From: Thiobacillus sp.
GTDB lineage: Bacteria; Pseudomonadota; Gammaproteobacteria; Burkholderiales; Thiobacillaceae
Assembly (NCBI RefSeq): GCF_024708915.1
Contig: NZ_JANJXQ010000182.1
Coordinates: forward strand, 1-5,381
Direction: 5' to 3'
Length of the DNA: 5,381 nt
Below the pieces are notes generated by a model. That model saw nothing but the letters and a program-made list of their open reading frames with translations, did not search any database and had not been told where the DNA came from. Made by a program: the position numbers and the translations under genes. The first letter of the stretch is position 1. Each line of letters opens with the position of its first letter. This document shows, in pieces, positions 1-5,241 of this stretch.

Positions 1-296
1 CGGTCGCCGAGGATGGAGCCGCCGCTGATCGGACTGGAGGGATCGACGGCGACGACGGCGACGCTGCGCCCGCGTTTCGTGAATTCGCCGATGAGGGCGT
101 TGATGAGGGTGGACTTGCCGGCGCCCGGCGCCCCGGTCACGCCGACGACGTGGGCACGACCGCAGCGCGGCGCGAGTTCGGCCATCAGTTCGGCGGCACC
201 GGAGCGGTCGTTTTCCAGGAGGGTGATGGCGCGCGCCAGAGCCGGGCGGGAGCGGTTCAGGATCGCCGTCAGGTCAATCCCTGTAGCCGGCTTCAT
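1..296 (-). CDS. meaB: MeaB/ArgK-family GTPase, B12-dependent mutase chaperone (partial, N-terminal 98 residues)
   Basis: The gene starts at the CAT on 294-296 and runs off the left edge, so only 98 residues are visible of a family usually a little over 300 long. After a helical N-terminal segment (about 1-45), residues 49-62 carry HVVGVTGAPGAGKS, a P-loop (Walker A 55-62, K61). This is followed by the family-typical VAVDPSSP (82-89) and SGGSILGD (91-98). Together these are diagnostic of the MeaB/ArgK group of G3E GTPases. Known role: the protein gates cofactor loading and protects or reactivates adenosylcobalamin-dependent acyl-CoA mutases such as methylmalonyl-CoA mutase. An AAGGAA Shine-Dalgarno (complement of 303-308) sits 6 nt upstream of the ATG. 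A mutase gene may lie nearby to the left, but it is not visible. The mutase substrate (methylmalonyl-CoA, isobutyryl-CoA or an alkyl/aryl-malonyl-CoA) cannot be told from this fragment. Confidence 0.93.
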   Translation of the reverse strand, partial: MKPATGIDLTAILNRSRPALARAITLLENDRSGAAELMAELAPRCGRAHVVGVTGAPGAGKSTLINALIGEFTKRGRSVAVVAVDPSSPISGGSILGD

Positions 297-319
297 CGTT
301 TATTCCTTGCCAAATATTC

Positions 320-333
320 TGCATTATTGTGCA
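320..333. promoter_or_regulatory. Putative operator, TGCA-N6-TGCA copy 1
   Basis: TGCA (320-323), six bases, then TGCA (330-333): TGCATTATTGTGCA. This is the half-site spacing described for the benzoyl-CoA-responsive repressors BzdR/BoxR of Azoarcus. It lies 24 bp from the GTPase start codon, upstream of that gene and also upstream of the plus-strand operon. Assignment to a BzdR/BoxR-type regulator is inferred from the motif alone, because no regulator gene is visible in the window. Confidence 0.45.
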
Positions 334-349
334 TTTATATATTTCTTGA

Positions 350-363
350 TGCAATACGTTGCA
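350..363. promoter_or_regulatory. Putative operator, TGCA-N6-TGCA copy 2
   Basis: TGCA (350-353), six bases, then TGCA (360-363): TGCAATACGTTGCA. Here the inverted repeat extends to 5-bp arms (TGCAA/TTGCA) with a 4-bp centre. It sits exactly 30 bp from copy 1, about three helical turns, so two bound dimers would face the same side of the DNA. It lies 20 bp upstream of the rightward -10-like element. Confidence 0.5.
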
Positions 364-379
364 GTTTTTGATCTTATCA

Positions 380-390
380 TGCTATATAAC
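380..390 (+). promoter_or_regulatory. Possible extended -10 promoter element, rightward
   Basis: TGCTATATAAC reads as an extended -10 (TGn followed by TATATA at 383-388, or TATAAC at 385-390). I could not find a convincing -35 hexamer 16-18 bp upstream, so the promoter would depend on the extended -10 or on an activator. A transcript starting near 395-398 would leave a leader of about 26-29 nt before the ATG at 424. It would exclude the two upstream in-frame ATGs at 349 and 379. This is a weak call. Confidence 0.3.
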
Positions 391-423
391 CACCTGTTAC
401 CTGACTTGGCGTCATGGGCTTCG

Positions 424-810
424 ATGGTAGACGGTTTCTTCAATCGTGCAGGCTGGCAATCCATGCTGGATCGCGAAGGCATGCCGATGTCGACCGCCTC
501 GATCGGCTTGCTGCGGCGTGAGGATTTTGCCGCACGCCGCGGCACCCTGCTCCTCTGGCGCTGCGGCGACGAAGGCTGCCAGGCCGACCTTCGCGAGTAT
601 AACGGAGCGGCCGGCGACGACGTGGCGGTCCTGCTGGTGGCCGACGATGCGGCGCTGGCGGCCCTGCGCGAAGGCGGCTGGGCGCCCCTGCCGGCTTTGA
701 TCCGGCAAGGTCGCCTGCATCCATATATGCTGAAAACCATGGACGAACTCGAAGAGGCCGGGCTGGCCGAGTTCGTCGAGGACCTCGGACTGGTGTTTCC
801 CAAGCACTGA
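424..810 (+). CDS. Uncharacterised 128-residue protein, paralogue of the next gene
   Basis: I do not recognise a named family. The protein is small, acidic, soluble-looking, and has no signal peptide or membrane segment. It aligns along its length with the following gene. Shared blocks are WQSMLDR (11-17), LLLWR (42-46), VAVLLVADDAALAALR (67-82) and ELEEAGLAEFVEDLGLVF (108-125). Two cysteines (C47, C51) in a CGDEGC pair have no counterpart in the paralogue. I chose the start at 424 for two reasons: the upstream in-frame ATGs at 349 and 379 fall in the AT-rich promoter region, and a start at 424 puts the W-Q motif at residue 11, close to residue 15 in the paralogue. No good Shine-Dalgarno precedes it, so the start is not certain. 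It is the first gene of the rightward operon, and its stop is 1 nt before the next ATG. Confidence 0.72.
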   Translation: MVDGFFNRAGWQSMLDREGMPMSTASIGLLRREDFAARRGTLLLWRCGDEGCQADLREYNGAAGDDVAVLLVADDAALAALREGGWAPLPALIRQGRLHPYMLKTMDELEEAGLAEFVEDLGLVFPKH

Positions 811-811
811 C

Positions 812-1279
812 ATGAACGTAGCGACAACAAGCGTTTTCGGCGAACTCGATGAATGGCAGGCCATGCTGGACCGCCACGAGGAACTGTTCACCGAGATGGT
901 GCCCGGCTCCAGCGTCGCCATCGTGCCGAAGGAAGGCTCGGGCATCCAGCCGGGCAAGCACGTCGCCGGCCTGATGGCCGCCGAGGGCGCCGGCGAAATG
1001 CTGCGCTGGGAAGTCGTGCCGGGCGGCATGCACGCAGAAGTCGTGCCCTACCGCGGTTTTCAGGAAGCCAAAGTGGATCTGCTCTTCGTCGCCGACGCCG
1101 AGGCACTGGACCGGCTGCGCAACAACATCGGCGACGACACGCTGTCGCTGATGAAGCGGCAGATCCGCGCCGGCAACGTCATGTTCTTCGTCATGCGCAC
1201 GAAATACGAACTGCAGGACGCCGGCTACGAGGAATTCCTCGACACGCTGGGCCTGGCCTTCCTCGGAGCCTGCCGATGA
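812..1279 (+). CDS. Uncharacterised 155-residue protein, paralogue of the preceding gene
   Basis: The function is unknown. The protein is soluble, with no membrane segment, and looks like one compact alpha/beta domain. Blocks shared with the upstream paralogue are WQAMLDR (15-21), LRW (64-66), VDLLFVADAEALDRLR (88-103) and ELQDAGYEEFLDTLGLAF (133-150). It is longer mainly through an insertion around residues 30-60. It lacks the cysteine pair of the first paralogue and has one cysteine (C154), near the C-terminus. The ATG lies 1 nt after the previous stop with no clear Shine-Dalgarno, which suggests translational coupling. Its stop overlaps the next start as ATGA. Tandem duplication followed by divergence, perhaps giving a heterodimer, is inferred from the shared blocks and the coupling. 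Confidence 0.8.
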   Translation: MNVATTSVFGELDEWQAMLDRHEELFTEMVPGSSVAIVPKEGSGIQPGKHVAGLMAAEGAGEMLRWEVVPGGMHAEVVPYRGFQEAKVDLLFVADAEALDRLRNNIGDDTLSLMKRQIRAGNVMFFVMRTKYELQDAGYEEFLDTLGLAFLGACR

Positions 1280-1464
1280 TCTTCTTCAACCCGGCCGGCG
1301 CCCCGGAACTCGCCTGCGACCAGTGCGGCTGCCGCTGGTTCGACCGCATGACCAACACCTGCTACGAGTGCGGCGCCGAAGTGACGCCGCAGATGGAGGC
1401 GGAATTCAAACAGGCGCTGGCGGATTTCGCCGCGCGGCAGGACCAAAAGGGGAAACCGGCATGA
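1276..1464 (+). CDS. Small zinc-ribbon-like protein (62 residues)
   Basis: The protein carries two Cys-X2-Cys knuckles, C14-DQ-C17 and C29-YE-C32, plus an extra C19, separated by an aromatic/basic loop (RWFDRMTNT). This is the layout of a single zinc ribbon or a small rubredoxin-like metal site. The C-terminal half (about 37-56) is a predicted helix. A GGAG (1264-1267) 8 nt before the ATG supports the start. It overlaps the preceding gene by ATGA and the following gene by ATGA (1461-1464), so it is embedded in a co-translated block. Zinc is the likely metal, but iron cannot be excluded. A role as an adaptor or structural subunit for its neighbours is inference, since the sequence shows no catalytic site. 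Confidence 0.8.
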   Translation: MIFFNPAGAPELACDQCGCRWFDRMTNTCYECGAEVTPQMEAEFKQALADFAARQDQKGKPA

Positions 1465-1970
1465 GCACGACCGAAAAAAGCGGCGCCGACCTGGAGATGG
1501 CGCTGGCACGCAAGGAGCGCGACTGGCAGTCGATGATCCGCATCACACACGACTTCTTCCACGCCTGGCGCAAGTCGGTGAAGGACAGACATGGCGAGGC
1601 GGCGGCGAAGGAGATGGAACTCGCCTTCTGGGAGAACGTCGGCGTCGGCACCGGCGAGATGTATTTGAAGCGCGGCGGCAGGCCGGAGGACCTCGAGCAG
1701 ATCGCCTTCACCATGCAGCGCGCCAGCGACGTGATGGGCGAGACGGCGCACATGCGGAAGGACGGCAAGGACGTGCTGGTGGTGCACACCGCCTGCCCGT
1801 GGATGGATTCCTTCCGCGCGGCCGGCCTGCCGAACCAGTGCGGCGAGGGCTGCGACCGCTGGTTCCAGGTGGCGGCGAAGACCATTTCGCCGAAGGTGCG
1901 CGTGGCCACGGAAAGTCAGCTTCCGCGGGGCGGCGACACCTGCACGCGGCGCTTCACGCTGATCGGTTGA
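1461..1970 (+). CDS. Cysteine-bearing protein resembling the L-2-amino-thiazoline-4-carboxylic acid hydrolase family
   Basis: A 169-residue protein. The N-terminal 100 residues are mostly helical and include DWQSM (21-25), the same motif seen in the two proteins at the start of the operon. The C-terminal part holds the recognisable signature: HTACPW (109-114), C127-GEG-C131-D, and GGDTC-TRRF (157-165, C161). That C-P / C-x3-C-D / G-G-x-x-C-x-x-R-F pattern resembles the family named for ATC hydrolase (cysteine formation from a thiazoline). Many members of that family are uncharacterised and occur near unrelated metabolism, so I do not claim that reaction here. The four cysteines could instead bind a metal or an Fe-S centre. 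An AGGGG (1448-1452) Shine-Dalgarno precedes the start. It is the last gene of the coupled small-gene block, and 34 nt separate it from the SDR. Confidence 0.65.
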   Translation: MSTTEKSGADLEMALARKERDWQSMIRITHDFFHAWRKSVKDRHGEAAAKEMELAFWENVGVGTGEMYLKRGGRPEDLEQIAFTMQRASDVMGETAHMRKDGKDVLVVHTACPWMDSFRAAGLPNQCGEGCDRWFQVAAKTISPKVRVATESQLPRGGDTCTRRFTLIG

Positions 1971-2004
1971 GCGGAGAGAGATAACCAGGGAGGTCGGGCA
2001 TCAC

Positions 2005-2751
2005 ATGTTTCTGAAAGACAAGATTGCAATCGTCACCGGCGCCGGCCAGGGTATCGGCGCCGCCATCGCCCAGGCCTACGCCCAGGAGGGCGCGAAGGTC
2101 GCGGTGGTCGACATGAACGCCGATGCGGCGGAGACCGTCGCCGCCGACATCCGCCTCGCCGGCGGCACGGCGAAGGGCTTCGCCTGCAACGTCGCCGAGC
2201 GCGAATCGGTGAACCGGATGGCCGCCGAGGTCGCCGCCGAATGGGGCCGCGTCGACATCCTGGTGAACAACGCCGGCATCACGCGCACCGCCATGCTGCA
2301 CAAGATGACGCCGGAGCAGTGGCAGCAGGTCATCGACGTGCACATGAACGGCAGCTTCTACTGCCTGCAGGCGGTGGTAAACGGCATGATCGAGCGCAAG
2401 TCGGGCCGCATCATCAACGTCACCTCGACGGCGGGCCTGCTCGGCACCATCGGCCAGATCAACTACAGCGCCGCCAAGGCCGCCATCGCCGGCATGACCA
2501 AGTCGGCGGCCAAGGAGCTCGGCCGCCACGGCATCACGGTGAACGCCATCGCCCCGGGCGCGGCGACGCCGATGACCGAAGTGATCCGCACCGACGACCG
2601 CTTCAAGGACAAGTATCTCGAGCGCATCCCGCTCGGCCGCTGGGCCGAGCCGAACGAGGTCGCCCCCGCCTTCGTCTTCCTCGCCTCCGACTGGGCAAGC
2701 TATATCACCGGACAGATCCTCGCCGTCGACGGCGGGCTGACCATTCGCTAA
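2005..2751 (+). CDS. Short-chain dehydrogenase/reductase (3-hydroxyacyl-CoA dehydrogenase / 3-oxoacyl reductase type)
   Basis: A classical SDR of 248 residues, the usual length. The cofactor-binding TGAGQGIG is at 11-18, and D36 after the second strand predicts NAD(H) rather than NADP(H). NNAG lies at 88-91, and the catalytic residues are N115, S141, Y154 and K158 (YSAAK). The PG after strand six is at 184-185, and the family-typical C-terminal ITGQILAVDGG is at 234-244. It is FabG-like. Next to gcdH, an NAD-linked oxidation of a 3-hydroxyacyl-CoA (for example 3-hydroxybutyryl-CoA formed from crotonyl-CoA) is a reasonable inference. A ring-substrate alcohol dehydrogenase is an alternative. 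A strong Shine-Dalgarno AGGGAGGT (1987-1994) sits 10 nt before the ATG. It is the best in the window, so this gene may be translated at a different level from the small genes before it. Confidence 0.93.
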   Translation: MFLKDKIAIVTGAGQGIGAAIAQAYAQEGAKVAVVDMNADAAETVAADIRLAGGTAKGFACNVAERESVNRMAAEVAAEWGRVDILVNNAGITRTAMLHKMTPEQWQQVIDVHMNGSFYCLQAVVNGMIERKSGRIINVTSTAGLLGTIGQINYSAAKAAIAGMTKSAAKELGRHGITVNAIAPGAATPMTEVIRTDDRFKDKYLERIPLGRWAEPNEVAPAFVFLASDWASYITGQILAVDGGLTIR

Positions 2752-2772
2752 TTTTTCACCACGGACATTGCC

Positions 2773-3960
2773 ATGAACAAAGCCAAAGCCTCCTTCAAGT
2801 GGGACGACCCCCTCCTCCTCGACCTGCAGCTCTCCGAAGAGGAGCGCATGGTGCGCGACACCGCCCACCAGTACTGTCAGGACAGGCTGCTGCCGCGCAT
2901 CCAGGACGCCTTCCGCAACGAGACCACCGATCCGGCCATCTTTCGCGAGATGGGCGAGCTGGGCCTGCTCGGACCCACCATCCCGGCCGAGTACGGCGGC
3001 GCCGGCCTCAACTACGTCTGCTACGGCCTCATCGCCCGCGAAGTCGAGCGCGTCGACTCCGGCTACCGCTCGATGATGAGCGTGCAGTCCTCGCTGGTGA
3101 TGGTGCCGATCAACGAGTTCGGCACCGAGGCGCAGAAGAAGAAATACCTGCCCAAGCTCGCCACCGGCGAATGGATCGGCTGCTTCGGCCTGACCGAGCC
3201 GAACCACGGCTCCGACCCCGGCAGCATGGTCACCCGCGCCAAGCAGGTGAAGGGCGGCTACTCGCTCTCGGGCTCGAAGATGTGGATCTCCAACTCGCCG
3301 ATCGCCGACGTTTTCGTGGTGTGGGCGAAGACCGAGGACGGCATCATCCGCGGCTTCATCCTCGAAAAGGGCTGGAAGGGCCTCTCCGCCCCCGCCATCC
3401 ACGGCAAGGTCGGCCTGCGCGCCTCGATCACCGGCGAGATCGTCATGGACGAGGTGTTCGTGCCGGAAGAGAACCTGATGCCCGGCGTGCAGGGCCTGAA
3501 GGGGCCGTTCACCTGCCTCAACTCGGCGCGTTACGGCATCGCCTGGGGCGCGCTCGGCGCCGCCGAAGACTGCTGGTTCCGCGCCCGCCAGTACGTGCTC
3601 GACCGCAAGCAGTTCGGCCGCCCGCTCGCTGCCAACCAGCTCATCCAGAAGAAGCTCGCCGACATGCTCACCGAGATCACCCTCGGCCTGCAGGCGGTGC
3701 TGCGCGTGGGCCGCATGAAGGACGAGGGCATCGCCCCGGTCGAGATCACCTCAATCATCAAGCGCAACTCCTGCGGCAAGGCGCTCGACATCGCCCGCAT
3801 GGCGCGCGACATGCTCGGCGGCAACGGCATCTCGGACGAGTACCCGGTGGCCCGCCACCTGGTGAACCTCGAGGTGGTCAACACCTACGAAGGCACCCAC
3901 GACGTCCATGCGCTGATCCTCGGCCGCGCCATCACCGGCATCGCCGCGTTCAGCAACTGA
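2773..3960 (+). CDS. gcdH: Glutaryl-CoA dehydrogenase (decarboxylating type)
   Basis: A 395-residue flavoprotein of the acyl-CoA dehydrogenase family, full length. It oxidises glutaryl-CoA and decarboxylates the glutaconyl-CoA intermediate to crotonyl-CoA, passing electrons to ETF. Typical blocks are [10 protein letters not shown] (8-17), [16 protein letters not shown] (137-152), the FAD/substrate region [16 protein letters not shown] (169-184), [13 protein letters not shown] (211-223), and [20 protein letters not shown] (370-389), which holds the catalytic base E373. E92 and R99 in the ERVDSGYR segment correspond to the human enzyme's E87/R94 pair, where the arginine binds the distal carboxylate of glutaryl-CoA. 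This points to glutaryl-CoA rather than a monocarboxylic acyl-CoA. Y372 before the catalytic Glu is as in decarboxylating enzymes. The start has only a modest ACGGA Shine-Dalgarno (2761-2765), but the N-terminus matches the family. It lies 21 nt after the SDR stop and 17 nt before the CoA-transferase. Confidence 0.96.
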   Translation: MNKAKASFKWDDPLLLDLQLSEEERMVRDTAHQYCQDRLLPRIQDAFRNETTDPAIFREMGELGLLGPTIPAEYGGAGLNYVCYGLIAREVERVDSGYRSMMSVQSSLVMVPINEFGTEAQKKKYLPKLATGEWIGCFGLTEPNHGSDPGSMVTRAKQVKGGYSLSGSKMWISNSPIADVFVVWAKTEDGIIRGFILEKGWKGLSAPAIHGKVGLRASITGEIVMDEVFVPEENLMPGVQGLKGPFTCLNSARYGIAWGALGAAEDCWFRARQYVLDRKQFGRPLAANQLIQKKLADMLTEITLGLQAVLRVGRMKDEGIAPVEITSIIKRNSCGKALDIARMARDMLGGNGISDEYPVARHLVNLEVVNTYEGTHDVHALILGRAITGIAAFSN

Positions 3961-3977
3961 GCCCACGGAGAGCCCCG

Positions 3978-5201
3978 ATGCCCGGCGCCCTGTCGCACGT
4001 CCGCGTCCTCGACCTCTCGCGCATCCTGGCCGGCCCCTGGGCCGGGCAGATGCTGGCCGACCTTGGCGCGGACGTCATCAAGGTCGAGCGCCCCGGCGCT
4101 GGCGACGACACCCGCGGCTGGGGCCCGCCCTGGCTCAAGGACGAGCAGGGCGCCGACACCAGCGTGGCGGCGTACTACCTGTGCGCCAACCGCAACAAGC
4201 GCTCGATCACCATCGACATCACCCAGGCCGAGGGCCAGGCGCTGGTGCGCCGGCTCGCCGCCGAGTCCGACGTGGTGCTGGAGAACTTCAAGGTCGGCGG
4301 CCTCGCGCAGTACGGCCTTGACTACGACAGCCTGAAGGCGGTCAATCCGCGCCTGGTGTATTGCTCGATCACCGGCTTCGGCCAGGACGGGCCGTATGCG
4401 CCGCGCGCCGGCTACGACTTCCTGATCCAGGGCCTGGGCGGGCTGATGAGCATCACCGGCCGGCCCGACGGCGAGGAGGGCGGCGGCCCGATGAAGGTGG
4501 GCGTGGCGCTCACCGACATCCTCACCGGCCTGTACGCCACCAACGCGGTGCTCGCCGCGCTGGCCTGGCGCGACAAGAGCGGCGAGGGCCAGTACATCGA
4601 CATGGCGCTGCTCGACGTGCAGGTGGCCTGCCTCGCCAACCAGGCGGGCAACTACCTCGCCACCGGGCAGAGCCCGCAGCGGCTGGGTAACGCCCATCCC
4701 AACATCGTGCCCTACCAGGACTTCCCCACCGCCGACGGCTACATGATCCTCGCCATCGGCAACGACGGGCAGTTCGCGCGCTTCTGCGCGGCCGCCGGCG
4801 CGCCACAGCTCGCAAGCGACGAACGCTTCGCCACCAACCGCGCGCGCGTCGTCAATCGCGCGACGCTGATCCCGCTGCTGAAGAAGCTCACCGTCGAGCG
4901 CAGCACCGCGGATTGGATCGCCAGGCTCGAGGCCCTCGCCGTGCCCTGCGGCCCGATCAACACCCTCGCCGACGTCTTCGCCGACCCGCAGGTGCAGGCG
5001 CGCGGGCTGAAGGTGACGATGCCGCATCCGGTCGCCGGCCAGGTGCCGCTGGTGGCCAGCCCGATGAAGCTGTCGGCCACGCCGGTGGATTACCGCTTGC
5101 CGCCGCCGATGCTGGGCGAGCATACCGACGAGATCCTCGCCGCCACGCTCGGCCTCGACGCCGCGGCGATCGCCCGCCTGCGCGCGGACGGCGTGGTCTG
5201 A
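3978..5201 (+). CDS. Class III (CaiB/BaiF) CoA-transferase, likely succinyl-CoA:glutarate CoA-transferase
   Basis: A 407-residue member of the family III CoA-transferases. The N-terminal [20 protein letters not shown] (11-30) and [16 protein letters not shown] (31-46) are followed by NRNKRSI (71-77) and [20 protein letters not shown] (128-147). The likely catalytic aspartate is D180 in [15 protein letters not shown], which would form the aspartyl-CoA anhydride. The C-terminus has [22 protein letters not shown] and a PPMLGEHT segment. The overall pattern closely resembles the human SUGCT (C7orf10) type, which activates glutarate with succinyl-CoA. The same gene type accompanies gcdH in pseudomonads, where it is called gcdG. 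Glutarate as substrate is therefore a well-supported inference. Other dicarboxylates or aryl-succinates handled by related class III enzymes are possible. A GGAG (3967-3970) precedes the ATG by 7 nt. Confidence 0.9.
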   Translation: MPGALSHVRVLDLSRILAGPWAGQMLADLGADVIKVERPGAGDDTRGWGPPWLKDEQGADTSVAAYYLCANRNKRSITIDITQAEGQALVRRLAAESDVVLENFKVGGLAQYGLDYDSLKAVNPRLVYCSITGFGQDGPYAPRAGYDFLIQGLGGLMSITGRPDGEEGGGPMKVGVALTDILTGLYATNAVLAALAWRDKSGEGQYIDMALLDVQVACLANQAGNYLATGQSPQRLGNAHPNIVPYQDFPTADGYMILAIGNDGQFARFCAAAGAPQLASDERFATNRARVVNRATLIPLLKKLTVERSTADWIARLEALAVPCGPINTLADVFADPQVQARGLKVTMPHPVAGQVPLVASPMKLSATPVDYRLPPPMLGEHTDEILAATLGLDAAAIARLRADGVV

Positions 5202-5241
5202 AGCGGCACAAGAACACTCAAGACGAACACAAGGGAACAGC

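Larger units (their letters stand above)
297..423. promoter_or_regulatory. Divergent intergenic control region
   Basis: This 127-bp stretch separates the minus-strand GTPase gene from the plus-strand operon. It is strikingly AT-rich, especially 300-390, against the GC-rich coding sequence on both sides. It should hold promoters for both directions. It contains four TGCA half-sites in 44 bp, arranged as two TGCA-N6-TGCA units, and a TATA-rich extended -10-like element facing right. I see no rho-independent terminator and no RNA gene in it. Confidence 0.8.

Noticed and set aside
349..381. Alternative ATG starts at 349 and 379 for the first small gene
   Set aside because: Neither has a Shine-Dalgarno. 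Both lie in or beside the operator and -10-like elements, and both add an N-terminus with no counterpart in the paralogue. They cannot be fully excluded without transcript mapping.
13..423. Plus-strand extension of the first small gene back to position 13
   Set aside because: Positions 13-296 are antisense to the MeaB coding sequence, and 297-423 is promoter-like AT-rich DNA. The paralogue comparison supports a start near 424.
1954..3402. Long minus-strand open frame (482 residues) opposite the SDR and gcdH
   Set aside because: It is antisense to two clearly recognised genes. Its translation is rich in A, G, H, R, D and V low-complexity runs, as expected from a GC-rich antisense frame, and matches no motif.
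2241..3977. Apparent 986-residue plus-strand frame that would extend the CoA-transferase far upstream
   Set aside because: The upstream part is an out-of-frame reading of the SDR and gcdH, full of H/R/P runs. The real CoA-transferase starts at 3978, with a Shine-Dalgarno and a family-typical N-terminus.
5202..5241. Possible terminator between the CoA-transferase and etfB
   Set aside because: The 40-nt gap is A/C-rich, with no stem-loop and no T-run.
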